Below, one piece after another: positions 53,117 through 64,000 of a stretch of DNA of 64,000 bases. Below the pieces are notes generated by a model. It was not told where the DNA came from and searched no databases. It saw only the letters and a program-made list of their open reading frames with translations. The first letter of the stretch is position 1. The number at the start of each line of letters is the position of its first letter. Source of the stretch: Oncomelania hupensis (Eukaryota > Mollusca > Gastropoda > Littorinimorpha > Pomatiopsidae); the NCBI GenBank assembly GCA_036898135.1, contig CM072516.1, forward strand, positions 20,715,157 through 20,779,156, written 5' to 3'. The position numbers and the translations under genes were made by a program.

Positions 53117-54315
53117 CACTTTCAGCTAAATAATCTTTATTTAGAACCATATTTTCCTAAATAATCATTTGTTTACAAACAATGTGATATTTCTCTAAAT
53201 AATATATTTTATCCGTAAATAACTTATTATTTACATAAACAGTATATAATATAATATGATACAATATATTGTTTAGGTAAATAAATCAAGTTATAGGTAA
53301 CTAATGCACTGTCGCTAAATAAGGAAATATTCATCTATGCATTAGTTAGCAGATTGAAGTAAATAAGGTATTATTTAGAAATGTTTCTAAATAATGATTT
53401 GTTTACATATATAATGCATTATTTAGCTGAATTTGCAAAATAATATATTATTTAGAAGATGTTGGTAAATAATGCATTATTTACGTAAACAATTCATTGT
53501 TTAGGGACAGCAGTTTTCAATATTTAGGGGATTCGCAGGTACTGTACATGTCGTATTACTATGTGATAGTAATAAAGAACATTGCAAAATCGTGATTATA
53601 CGCTGTTTTGAGATTCAGAATGGGGCAGATACTTTATTTCGCTCTATTTTTTTAATTCCTTCGCAATAGTATTATCATTGGAGACTGCAAGGTTAACGGT
53701 TACGGTAACGAGGGAGCCATCATTACTTCTGCCTTTGCGTCCTTGCCTTCAGGGTACTTCCGCCAAATCCCCGATAGTTTCCAATTAGTTGAAACGTTCC
53801 ATTTGAAATTAAAACAAAATTCAACTCGAAAGAACAAACGGAAACATAGGCTCAACACAGTTTTTGGGTAAATAAATACAAAAAGAAAGTTTGTTTTTCT
53901 TTCTGATTCACAAAAATGAACATTCCCGTACAAAAACTGACCTCGACCTTTTGTTTGTGTTCGGGAGGTTACAGACGTTTAATCTTCCAATTTGCGCAGT
54001 AATTTAGGTTGAAACATACATAATAATCACTAATTTCGGATACACAATCTTTAGAAAGACCTTACATTTTATTACAGAAAGCAGAAAAAATTGTACAAAC
54101 CAAGTTTTGAAGCGAATCCTGGAAATGCCTAAATAAATGAAAAGTGAAGTCCCTAAACAATGAATTGTTAAGCAAATAATGCATTATTTAGCAACATCCT
54201 CAAAATAATACTTTATTTAGTAAATTATGCTAAATAATGCGTTATAAAAGTAAATAACCCATTATTTAGAAACATTTCTAAATAATACATTATTTTACAC
54301 AATCTGCTCAATAAT

Positions 54316-54730
54316 GGTGTGGGCACAGTGGTCTAATGGTAGAGCTTTGGCTTGCTGATCTGAAAGTTCCGGGTTCGAGCCCTGTCCGGGCCATTGTGTT
54401 GTGTCCCTAGGAAAGACACTTTACTCCCGTTTCCTACTCCTTCGGATGAGAGTATAAACCGAGGTCTAGTCTGTGTATCGCATACATTCCATCATAACGG
54501 ACTTTAAAGATACTGACGCTCATGTCCTAGACGGATGAGTGCCGGTAACAAGAATACACCCAGCATGCACTTGGTCCTTCTTCCCCATCCCTGGCTGACC
54601 AGGATAGTGCTCATTTGTCCGGGCGTCAGACAATGCGCCCAAAGGCTGCGGGTGGGCATCTCGGGCGGTTTGAGTTAGATCCTGTATAGGCCAGCGCCTA
54701 GTACGGCGAGATAAGTGCGCTATAAAAACC
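54316..54730 (+). mobile_element. Full-length tRNA-derived SINE (plus strand)
   Basis: The same family as 47590-48020. The head has A box TGGTCTAATGGTAGAGC (54329-54345) and B box GGGTTCGAGCCC (54371-54382). The body and 3' domain are complete, ending GCGCTATAAAAACC and an (AAT)n tail. CTCAATAAT occurs at 54307-54315 and 54731-54739, a probable 9-bp target duplication overlapping the tail. It is inserted in the right arm of the foldback element. Confidence 0.9.
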
Positions 54731-55059
54731 CTCAATAATAATAATAATAGGTAAATAGTTGGGTTTTGTTTTTTATTTAGCAACAATGCCTTATTCAACT
54801 ATATTATGATTTATTTAGGTAAAAAACGTATTGTTTGGGTAAATAATAAGTTATTTACGGAGACAATATATTATTTAAAGAAATCTTACATTGTTTGTAA
54901 ACAAATGATTAATTAGAAAATATGCTTCTATATCAAGATTATTTAGCTGAAAGTGGTTGAAAAAAAACGAAAAATATCGGAAATAATTATTTTACAAAGG
55001 GAGTTTTTTATGAGCACTCCATTTATATAAAACGTTAATGCTCTTTAAAAGAGATCTGT

Positions 55060-55440
55060 TAAAACGAACTTCATTTCCCGTGCATCACTGTGTAGATGCA
55101 CAGTTAAGGTCAGACATGCAGTGGAGATAGAAGACAGATTTAAGTGCGTCAGTTGTGACAAAGGAACGGGACTTACTGAGAAGCAAGATATTTCTAGAAA
55201 TGTGGTTAATGTGTGCTCCCAAGCTGAGGGCGTCATTAAGTATTATAACCAAAACCCTATGCTCGGGTACTTGTTCAGTGTTAGTTGCTCCTAACTTAAG
55301 AATAAGATTTAGAATATGATGTCTTTGACGGGTCGTGATTTAAAATACTGGTGCTTTTGCGTTGGGTGAATTTTCATGCGGTTATTATTGCACCAGGCAT
55401 TGATATCACTGATTAAAATTGGGACAATGTTTAGGTTTTG
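55060..55440 (-). pseudogene. Decayed LINE reverse transcriptase fragment (thumb side)
   Basis: On the minus strand, with frameshifts, the sequence gives SDINAWCNNNRMKIHPTQK and then NDALSLGAHINHISRNI, resembling the post-catalytic region of LINE RTs (a W...N.M pattern followed by an LG..L....HI block). No FADD motif is present. Assignment rests on these two blocks. Confidence 0.5.
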
Positions 55441-55486
55441 TTAATGATATTTACCATTTATTTATTATAAGTGTGAAAGGGGGGCT

Positions 55487-55488
<2 letters not shown>

Positions 55489-55551
<63 letters not shown>

Positions 55552-55552
55552 A

Positions 55553-55587
<35 letters not shown>

Positions 55588-55590
55588 GAC
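55489..55590. repeat. (GA)n(CAGA)n compound microsatellite
   Basis: GA tract to about 55548, then CAGA/GACA units to about 55590. Confidence 0.95.
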
Positions 55591-56060
55591 AGAGCTAATC
55601 AGGACTGCAGGAAAGTGTAATGAACTGTATGTCACTTCATTGTAGTAAGTTATTTATGAGCAGTACCGGCATGCACTGTTTTACAATCTCTTCCGCTCTC
55701 GGTATCTCTTACTGCATGTATTGCTGCTGGCCTGTAGATTGAAAGTGTCATCCTTATTACAACACTATAATTATGTATTCTAAATTACCTTGCAATAAAA
55801 GTGTTGAGAATGTTTCTTGCTTAAGACATTTATGTAGGATAATTAAAAACTAAGAGCAAATGCATCGAACACAAGCTTTCACAAGATGTAGTTTGTACCT
55901 GTTTACATTCCATATCGGTTAAAAAATAATACTTTACTTGACTGTGGTATTTTAATTCCACTATATAAAGAAAAGAACATCAATATTAGGAAATCCATTA
56001 AAACATATGATAGTGCTGCAAGTCCTGAACGTTTTTGTAGTAGTATTACTTTGTATGGTT
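55591..56060. other. No recognisable feature
   Basis: AT-rich; no frame or repeat of note. Confidence 0.4.
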
Positions 56061-56064
56061 ATAG

Positions 56065-56235
56065 GTGAACTTGAAATTGTTAGGTGGGCCAGTACAAGTA
56101 CTTGGGTCCATCATCGATAACAAATTGGACTGGTCACTCAAGAAGGCCAACCAACGCCTCTACATTATGAGGAGGCTGAATGGCTTCAATGTGAGCTCCG
56201 GGATGTTGGGGCTTTTCTACGGGGCGACGACTGAC
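56065..56235 (+). pseudogene. LINE RT thumb fragment of a third LINE lineage
   Basis: A plus-strand frame reads QVLGSIIDNKLDWSLKKANQ then RLYIMRRLNGFNVSSGMLGL and FYGATTD. The LG.IIDNKL.W, K..QRLY..R+L..F.VS and L.LFY blocks are typical of the RT thumb in several LINE clades. There is nothing recognisable before or after it, so it is an isolated relic. Confidence 0.65.
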
Positions 56236-56344
56236 AAAAGCTTGTGCTTCTTCTGCAGCTTGAAAGAACAGGTGTGCGTGTGTGTGATGTTTGTGAGTGT
56301 GATCGTTTGACAGTCAGATCTTCCATGTTTTTTGCTGTTCAGGA

Positions 56345-56490
56345 ACCACAGTGCCAACTGTGTCTCATGGCCACAGTATTCCACTGTGCTAACTGTGTCT
56401 CATGGCCACAGTATTCCACTGTGCTGTGTCTCATGGCCACAGTATTCCACAGTGCCAACTGTGTCTTATGGCCACAGTATTCCACTTATA
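56345..56490. repeat. ~40-bp tandem repeat, four units
   Basis: Units share AACTGTGTCTCATGGCCACA and GTATTCCACTGTGC. Confidence 0.9.
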
Positions 56491-56695
56491 TTTCTCCTAG
56501 TTAGATGTGAGGTTTGTAATATTTCTTAGCATGTTTAATTGCTCTATCTCATAACGTTTTATCCCATTGTTTACATATTGATCCTTGCCAGCGTACGTGA
56601 ATTCGTGCGAGTGCTTATAGCAAGCTTTAGCTTTGGTTTTGCGCTATAGAAAAAAAAAATAGTATTCCATTCGTAATAGTACTAGTGATAGTATT

Positions 56696-56767
<72 letters not shown>

Positions 56768-56904
56768 CACGAAGGGAGCTAATATGTACCCAAAGCTGTA
56801 CATTGATTGAACATACAGGGGTTGCTTCCCTTAAAAGTTCCTTATGAAAGGCTATACTAAAATAATGAAATCATTAGTTTTTCATTTTATTTATTGTCTT
56901 CTCA

Positions 56905-57228
56905 CCCTCTGTCATTGTACCCTGCTGTCCGCCTGTTTCTTATTACCCCCTGTCATTGTACCGTGTTGTCCGCCTGTGTTTTATAACCTTCTGTCATTGC
57001 ATCCTGCTGTCCACTTGTGTCTTATTACCCTCTGTCATTGTATCCTGCTGTCCACCTGTGTCTTATTACCCTCTGTCATTGTATCCTGCTGTTTACCTGT
57101 GTTTTATATCCTTCTGTCATTGTATTCTGCTGTCCACCTGTGTCTTGTTACCCTCTGTCATTGTCTCCTGCTGTCCACTACTGTCCTATTACCCCCTGTC
57201 ATTGTGCCCTGCTGTCCACCGGTGGCTT
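56905..57228. repeat. 39-bp minisatellite in array unit 1 (~8 units)
   Basis: Units share CCTGTGTCTTATTACCCTCT and GTCATTGTATCCTGCTGTCC. Related arrays lie at 59265-59800 (~14 units), 60795-61010 (~5) and 58090-58185 (~2). The 13-codon period opens several frames (PAVHLCLITPCHC and the like) that are not genes. Confidence 0.9.
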
Positions 57229-57659
57229 CTTACTCCCATACCTTCATCCCAACCCACAGCCCTAACATAGCACCTTTCATTGTTCCATTTGAGATGCTGC
57301 ACAGACCGTGATAGTAGTGGTTGGACAGTTACAGTGTAACGCATTGTAACAGACCAAACACCCCATAACACTGTCTTCACAGCTGTCCGATATATCCCTC
57401 TGATTGGGTGATTAGTTCTCAGTACTTGGTCCCGAGTGTCCATTTTTCATGTTATTTACATAACGATTGTTTATCTTAGTTTACCTGCTAGTACTGTTCA
57501 TGGCGAAAATTGTACATTAGTATCTGTGATGTTGGACTGTGTACATACACTAACAAAGCCTTTAGGGAAATACATATATTGACAACAGCTGTGGTCTGCG
57601 TCTTTTATTGCCCTTATTAATTACTGGGTCTGCCCTTGTGAGTCGGTTCTTTTACATTA

Positions 57660-57955
<296 letters not shown>

Positions 57956-58189
57956 AAGAAGTCACGAAGGGAGCTAATATGTACCCAAAGCTGTATATTA
58001 ATTGAGCATGCAGCGGTTGCTTCCCTTAAACGTTCTTTTAAGAAAGGCTATAATAGAAAAGTAAAATTATTACTTATTTCATCTTAATTATTGTCTTCTC
58101 ATCGCCTGTCACTGTGCCCTGCTGTCTACCTCTGTCCTATTAACCCCTGTCATTGCACACTGCTGTCCACCTGTGTCCTATTAGTCTTC

Positions 58190-58242
<53 letters not shown>

Positions 58243-58245
58243 CGT

Positions 58246-58277
<32 letters not shown>

Positions 58278-58292
58278 TAGTAGTAGTAGTAG
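58190..58292. repeat. (GTA)n microsatellite split by a DNA element
   Basis: GTA/GTC triplets that resume as TAGTAG directly after 59104. The pogo-like element is inserted in this tract. Confidence 0.9.
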
Positions 58293-58294
58293 TA

Positions 58295-59102
58295 CAGTAA
58301 AACCTCCGTTTTAAGACCCTCTCTTAAACGACTTCCCCCAACATACGACCGAAAAAAAATTCACCAATGCTTTGTACTATATAAACGACCTCTCTTAAAC
58401 GACTACCTCTAAAACGCGACTTGCGACCTTCGAATAATTAAATTTTACGACCTATAGCATCTGAAAAATTCAGATTCCAAAGAAATACTATATTTGTGCG
58501 CTTGAAGAAAACAGTTTCGTTTACAACTTTTAACAGCAGACGAAATAAATAAATAAAGCAGCTTGAAATACTCTAAGGAGCTGACCAGATTTGCCCTGAG
58601 CAGGGCAGATCTTGCCGACACCATGTCTGGTGTTCAAAGTGACATACTAAGAGAACATGCACGGGTGAGGGGATCATGCAAACAAACAGAAATAGCCGCT
58701 TTCTTTCAAAAAACAAACTATTCAATGATTGAATAAAAATAATTACAACAATATTAATGGGGTTATCTTATAAATAGTTATAACTCCAAACATGCACTCA
58801 GCACTTACATTCACTTTTAAACAACTATCATACAAACATTGATTTTTTTATGTTGTAAATAATGAGGAACAGGAAAATATTGACTGTATTGGTTGTGAGA
58901 CAGAGTTTAATCTATATTTCTGAAAGATGTTAGATGTTCCCTATACTTAATGGTATGTGTACTTTTTGTACATGTATTTATTTTACTTAATTAATTTTAT
59001 AAATGTCTTTTTCGAAAATGTCCTACCTCCTTTTTAAGACCCCTCCAATTTAAGACCTCGTTTTAATGGCAATTTAAAGGTCATAAAACGGAGGTTTTAC
59101 TG
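58295..59102 (+). mobile_element. pogo/Tigger-like (Tc1/mariner group) non-autonomous element
   Basis: 808 bp with TIRs starting CAGTAAAACCTCCGTTTTA at both ends (23 of the first 24 bases match) and TA directly outside each end (58293-58294 and 59103-59104). The TIR sequence and TA duplication are characteristic of the pogo/Tigger group. The outer 150 bp also carry repeated internal motifs (CTCTTAAACGACT). A short transposase C-terminal remnant remains at 58560-58736. Confidence 0.9.
58560..58736 (+). pseudogene. Transposase C-terminal remnant with PIP-box-like motif
   Basis: A frame of 58 codons (SLKYSKELTRFALSRADLAD to QKTNYSMIE, stop TAA). It includes KQTEIAAFFQ, which fits the PCNA-interacting-protein box Q-x-x-I/L/M-x-x-F-F (Q, I, F and F in register). 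Pogo-group transposases are known to carry a C-terminal PCNA-binding motif, which supports both the element assignment and the idea that this is the last part of the deleted transposase. The helix-turn-helix and DDE domains are gone. The frame has a stop just upstream (58554-58556). Confidence 0.65.
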
Positions 59103-60396
59103 TATAGTAGTAGTAATAATAAAAATAGTCACGAAGGGAGCTAATGTGTACCCAAAGCATATACCTTGATTGAGCATTCAGCGGTTGCTTCCCTTAAACG
59201 TTCTTCAAGACGCTATATTCTCATAATGACATCATTAGTTCTTTCATCTTATTTATTGTCTTCTCACCCTTTGTCATTGTGCCCTGTTGTACACCTCTGT
59301 CTTATTACCCCCTGTCATTGTACCCTGCTGTCCACCTCTGTCTTATTGCCCCCTGTCATTGTACCCTGCTGTCCACCTGTGTCTTATTACCCCTGTCATT
59401 GTACCCTATTGTACAATTGTGTCTTATTACCCCCTGTCAATGTACCCTGCTGTCCACCTGTGTCTTATTACCCCCTGTCAATGTACCCTGCTGTCCACCT
59501 GTGTCTTATTACCCCCTGTCATTGTACCCTGCTGTCCACCTCTGTCTTACTATCCTCTGTCATTACGCCCTGCTGTCTACCTGTGTCTTACTACCCTCTG
59601 TCAATACACCCTGCTGTCTACCTGTGTCTTATTACCCCCTGTCATTACACCCTGCTGTCTACCTGTGTCTTACTACCCTCTGTCATTACACCCTGCTGTC
59701 CACCTTTGTCTTATTACCCCCTGTCATTACACCCTCATGTCTACCTGTGTCTTACTTCCCTCTGTCATTACACCCTGCTGTCTACCTGTGTCTTCTTATT
59801 CCCACATCTTCATCCCCACCCACAACCCTAACACAGCAACTTTCACTGTTCCATTTGAAATGCAGCACAGACCGTGATAGCAGTGGTTGGAGTTACTGTG
59901 TAACGCATTGTAACAGACCAAACACTCCATAACACTGTCTTCACAGCTGTCCCATACATCCCTCTTATTGTGTAATTAGTTCTCAGGACTCGGTCCCGAA
60001 GGTCCATTGTTCATGTTATTTACATAATTACTGTTTATAATTATCTTAATGTGCATGTACATGTACCTGCTAGTACTGTTGATTGTGAAATCAAGGCATT
60101 AGTATCTGTGATGGTGGATTGTGGACGGCTGTCGGCTACCAAGCCTTTAGAGAAATGCACTAACAAAGCCTTTATAGAAACACATTATCAAAACCTTTAA
60201 TGAAATACACTAACAGAGGGGGACTTGTACTTACGAAGCCTGTAGAGAAATACACTAACAGAGGGGGACTTGTACTTACGAAGCCTTTAGAGAAATGAAC
60301 AGCTGTGGTCTGTCGTCTTTTATTGCCTTTATTAATTCCTGGGTCTTGTCTATTTTACTCTTTTGTAAAAAAATATTACATATTTGTATTTTGTTT

Positions 60397-60522
60397 TCTT
60401 CTTCTCCTTCTTCTTCTTCTTCTTCTTCTTCTTCTTCTTCTTCTTCTTCTTCTTCTTCTTCTTCTTCTTCTTCTTCTTCTTCTTCTTCTTCTTCTTCTTC
60501 TTCTTCTTCTTCTTCTTCTTCT
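60397..60522. repeat. (CTT)n microsatellite
   Basis: About 42 CTT triplets between array units 3 and 4, followed by mixed TTA and AGT tracts. Confidence 0.95.
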
Positions 60523-60596
60523 TCCTATAATTATTATTATTATTATAATTATTATTATTATTAGTAGTAGTAGTAGAAGTAATATCAGCAGCAGCG

Positions 60597-60656
<60 letters not shown>

Positions 60657-61324
60657 AAAGTAGTCAGGAAGGGAGCTAATATGTACCCAAAGCCTGTACA
60701 TTGATTGAACATGCAGCGGTTGCTTCCCCTAATCGTTGCTTAAGAAAGGCTATAATAGAATAATAACATCATTAGTAATTTCATTTTATATATTGTCTTC
60801 GCACCCTATGTCATTGTACCCTGCTGTCCATCTGTGTCTTATTACCCTCTGTCATTGTACCCTGCTGTCCATCTGTGTCTTATTACCCCCTGTCATTACA
60901 CCCTGCTATCCACATGTGTCTTATTACCCCCTGTCATTGTATCCTGCTGTCTACCTGTGTTTTATTACCCCCTGAAATTGCACCCTGCTGTCCACCTGTG
61001 TCTTCTTACTCCCACTCCATCATCCCCACCCACGGCCCTTGCACAGCACCTTTCACTGTTCCATTTGAAATGCAGCAAAGACAGTGATAGAAGTGGATGT
61101 ACAGTTACTGTGTAACACATTGCAACTGTCAAAACGCTCCCTCACACTCTCTTCACAGCTGTCCGATATATCCGACTGATTGGGTGATTAGTTCTCAGTA
61201 CTTGGTCTTGAATGTCCCTTTCTTATGTTATATACTTAATTACTGTTTACCTCTGTTTACCTGCCAGTACTGTTCATGGCGAGATCAATGCATTAGTATC
61301 TGTGATGTTGGACTGTGTATGGCT

Positions 61325-61610
61325 GTCGACTACGAAGCCTTTAGAGAAATACACTAACGGTGCGGGATTAACGAAGCCTTTGGAGAAATACACTAACGAA
61401 GCCTTTAGAGAAATACAAAAGCGGTGCGGGATTAACGAAGCCTTTGGAGACATACACTAACGGTGCGGGATTAACAAAGCCTTTAGAGAAATGCACTAAC
61501 GTGTGGGATTAACAAAGCCTTTGGAGAAATACACCAATGAAGCCTATACACTAACGAAGCCTATACACTAATGAAGCCTATACACTAACGAAGCCTTTAG
61601 AGAAATACAG
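61325..61610. repeat. Short repeats of AAGCCTTTAGAGAAATACAC
   Basis: Seven to eight imperfect units of 20-40 bp with GGTGCGGGATTAACG insertions; a local expansion of a motif present once or twice in the other array units. Confidence 0.85.
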
Positions 61611-61801
61611 GTATTAACAACAGCTGTGGTCTGCCGTCTTTTATTGCTTTTATTAATTCCTGGGTCTGGTTTAGTTATTTATTTATTTATTTATTTTATG
61701 TATAGTTTTTTTTTAATTTAGATATGAAGTTATCAAATATATGCGGATGTTTATTTAGTTTTTAATTTATTTAGATTGTTAGTAAGTTATTATGTGATTA
61801 T

Positions 61802-61802
<1 letters not shown>

Positions 61803-61866
<64 letters not shown>
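61803..61866. repeat. (GA)n microsatellite
   Basis: About 32 GA units. Confidence 0.95.
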
Positions 61867-61870
<4 letters not shown>

Positions 61871-62134
61871 GGTAATATATTAAGTTAGGGTTAGATAAAG
61901 ACTGTTATTTGACCAATACTAGTACTCCATTACTGCCATTCTCTTCTCTCTGGTTCCCCATACTTTCTAATCAACAAACTTCAAATAACTCGAAATCATG
62001 CTGCTCGCCTCATTTTGAGCTTTCCCAAGTTCGGTCATTTCACTCCTCTCCTTCAATCTTTGCAGGGGATTTGTGTTCAACTTAACTATAATGTTGCCTC
62101 CCTTGGCTTCTAAATCACTAAATCTACTGCTCCC

Positions 62135-62992
62135 AGCTATCTGTGTGACCTGCTACAACTCTATACACACAGCCATCTGTGTGACCTGCTACAACTGTAT
62201 ACACACAACTATCTGTGTGATCTGCTACAACTCTATACACACAGCCATCTGTGTGACCTGCTACAACTCTATACACACAGCCATCTGTGTGATCTGCTAC
62301 AACTGTATACACACAGCTATCTGTGTGATCTGCTACAACTCTATACACACAGCCATCTGTGTGACCTGCTACAACTGTATACACACAACTATCTGTGTGA
62401 CCTGCTACAACTCTATACACACAGCCATCTGTGTGACCTGCTACAACTGTATACACACAACTATATGTGTGATCTGCTACAACTGTATACACACAGCCAT
62501 CTGTGTGACCTGCTACAACTGTATACACACAGCCATCTGTGTGACCTGCTACAACTCTATACACACAGCCATCTGTGTGACCTGCTACAACTGTATACAC
62601 ACAACTATCTGTGTGATCTGCTACAACTCTATACACACAGCCATCTGTGTGACCTGCTACAGCTCTATACACACAGCCATCTGTGTGACCTGCTACAACT
62701 GTATACACACAACTATCTGTGTGGTCTGCTACAACTCTATACACACAGCTATCTGTGTGACCTGCTACAACTGTATACACACAACTATCTGTGTGACCTG
62801 CTACAACTCTATACACACAGCCATCTGTGTGACCTGCTACAGCTCTATACACACAGCCATCTGTGTGACCTGCTACAACTGTATACACACAACTATCTGT
62901 GTGGTCTGCTACAACTCTATACACACAGCTATCTGTGTGATCTGCTACAACTCTATACACAAAGCTATCTGTGTGACCTGCTACAACTGTAT
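62135..62992. repeat. 36-bp minisatellite (~24 units)
   Basis: Units share ATCTGTGTGACCTGCTACAA and CTCTATACACACAGCC, with CTC/CTG and GCC/ACT variants recurring in blocks. The 12-codon period yields a 355-codon plus frame of ICVTCYNSIHTA repeats running on into poly-Lys and poly-Met from the adjacent GAA/GAT tracts. It also opens minus-strand frames, so it is judged non-coding. Confidence 0.95.
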
Positions 62993-62999
62993 CAGCCGG

Positions 63000-63305
<306 letters not shown>

Positions 63306-63455
63306 GGGGATGCATTATTGATGTATCTGTCAGTTTCAAGCTTGTTGGTAGCGTTTTTACGTTTCAAACAGTCCTAGGTGAACTAATTTCACTTGCAACG
63401 CACGACGCCTTCAGCTAGCGTTACCCCCACCCCAAACCCCCTACCCCTCTCCATC

Positions 63456-63459
<4 letters not shown>

Positions 63460-63492
<33 letters not shown>

Positions 63493-63580
63493 ATGTGTAT
63501 GTGTGTGCGTGTGTAAGCAAGAGAGATAGAAGGGGGGGGGGGGGCAGAAAGAGGGAGGGAGAGAGAGAGAGAGAGAGTTC
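63460..63580. repeat. (CT)n, poly-G and (GA)n tracts
   Basis: CT tract at about 63460-63489, a 13-base G run near 63532-63544, and a GA tract to about 63578. Confidence 0.9.
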
Positions 63581-63599
63581 AACCCACCTTATCCTCTAT

Positions 63600-64000
63600 T
63601 ATTAGGGGGAATGGGCGCCGCGCTACAGTAAAGTAAGCTCCGCCCTCTTAGCACGTGGGACACAAGTTTTATCGTTAGCCAAGCGTCACCTCGCTGTCAG
63701 TCAAACGGTGGGAACCTCTGCCGTTCGTCGTTTTAAGTTTTTTGAGCCCCCCACGGTTTGGCTGACGGGAGGGCGGATCTTCCAACACAAAAGCCCGACT
63801 AATTGCTGCATTTCCAGTGCCGTCGTAAACCACAGCTAAAAAAACACATTGTAACAAATTACCACAACGTACTAAAGTTCTTTGTTGTGTTTTTTTTTTG
63901 TTGTTGTTCAAATTTCTTAATTTGTTTGCGGGGTTTGCAAAAGCTTGCCGGCAAGGTGAATCAATGTTGTGCAAACTGAGCTAGTTACCGGGGAACATGA
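63600..64000. other. GC-richer end of window with a 17-bp inverted repeat
   Basis: More CpG-rich than the rest (GGCGCCGCGC, GCCGTTCGTCG). GTCAGTCAAACGGTGGG (63696-63712) and CCCACGGTTTGGCTGAC (63750-63766) form a stem with about two mismatches. It may be the edge of a promoter or another element; the window ends before it can be resolved. Confidence 0.4.

Larger units (their letters stand above)
52823..54990. mobile_element. Large foldback element, copy 2 of the AT-rich family, with two SINEs inside
   Basis: The left arm (about 52823-53545, after removing the 5S SINE) is the reverse complement of the right arm (about 54110-54975). Pairs include CCACTTTCAGCTAAATAATC with GATTATTTAGCTGAAAGTGG, ATTTGTTTACAAAC with GTTTGTAAACAAAT, and GAATCCC...CCTAAACAATGAATTGTT on the inner side. 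The central part (53740-54110) matches 36236-36800. Both arms are full of TAAATAATGCATTATTTAG-type motifs. No transposase found. Confidence 0.75.

Noticed and set aside
54329..54400. Functional tRNA gene
   Set aside because: A and B boxes are present but the sequence continues into a conserved SINE body and tail with target duplication; it is the SINE head.
56844..57311. Cys/Leu-rich secreted-like peptides
   Set aside because: 39-bp minisatellite artefact repeated in several frames here and again at 59166-59932.

Overview
The window is a stretch of animal nuclear genome, most likely from a marine mollusc. The organism call is an inference from the RTE-like endonuclease/reverse-transcriptase family, the tRNA- and 5S-derived SINEs, TTAGGG-type interstitial repeats and very heavy tandem repetition. 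There are no operons, prokaryotic genes or rRNA operons. A 500-N assembly gap lies at 34490-34989. Much of the sequence is minisatellite or microsatellite, and many long open frames are only tandem arrays whose unit is a multiple of 3 bp.

Left part (1-11 kb): telomere-like tandem repeats. Then a terminal-inverted-repeat (TIR) DNA element (1687-6357, TATG target duplication) that has been split by a nearly full-length but dead RTE-like retrotransposon (copy A, 2445-5828). Then a segmental duplication carrying two paralogous single-pass membrane protein exons (7226-7615 and 9362-9832), both ending in the PDZ-ligand-like tail STLV.

Middle (11-24 kb): a 39/40-bp minisatellite split by a second RTE copy (copy D, 11869-14770). 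Then a tRNA-SINE remnant split by a hAT-like MITE. That SINE remnant runs into a ~137-unit, 28-bp minisatellite (16094-19943), which abuts a repeat-rich gene of unknown function (about 19950-23272). The gene's main open frame of 812 codons is built from a twofold ~1.07-kb duplication, each half containing 60-bp/20-residue repeats.

Centre (24-37 kb): minisatellites, remnants of other LINE families (24990-26020 and 28880-29790, both on the minus strand) and a three-layer nest. In the nest, a deleted RTE copy (B) is split by a 2.8-kb MULE-like TIR element (29994-32819, 9-bp target duplication), which itself contains RTE copy C (30509-31491, minus strand, 9-bp target duplication).

Right part (37-64 kb): long minisatellites, more RTE fragments (one with a twin-priming-like inversion), several tRNA-SINE copies, a 5S-rRNA-derived SINE (52847-53116), two large foldback elements, a segmental tandem array (56.7-61.7 kb) containing a pogo/Tigger-like element with a recognisable PCNA-binding-type motif, and a terminal set of GAA/GAT and GA repeats.

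The most interesting pattern is that at least three separate minisatellites (28-bp, 40-bp and 32-bp units) appear to have grown out of copies of one tRNA-SINE family. The ancestral SINE carries short TTGAG direct repeats spaced 29 and 40 bp apart, which predicts two of the array periods.
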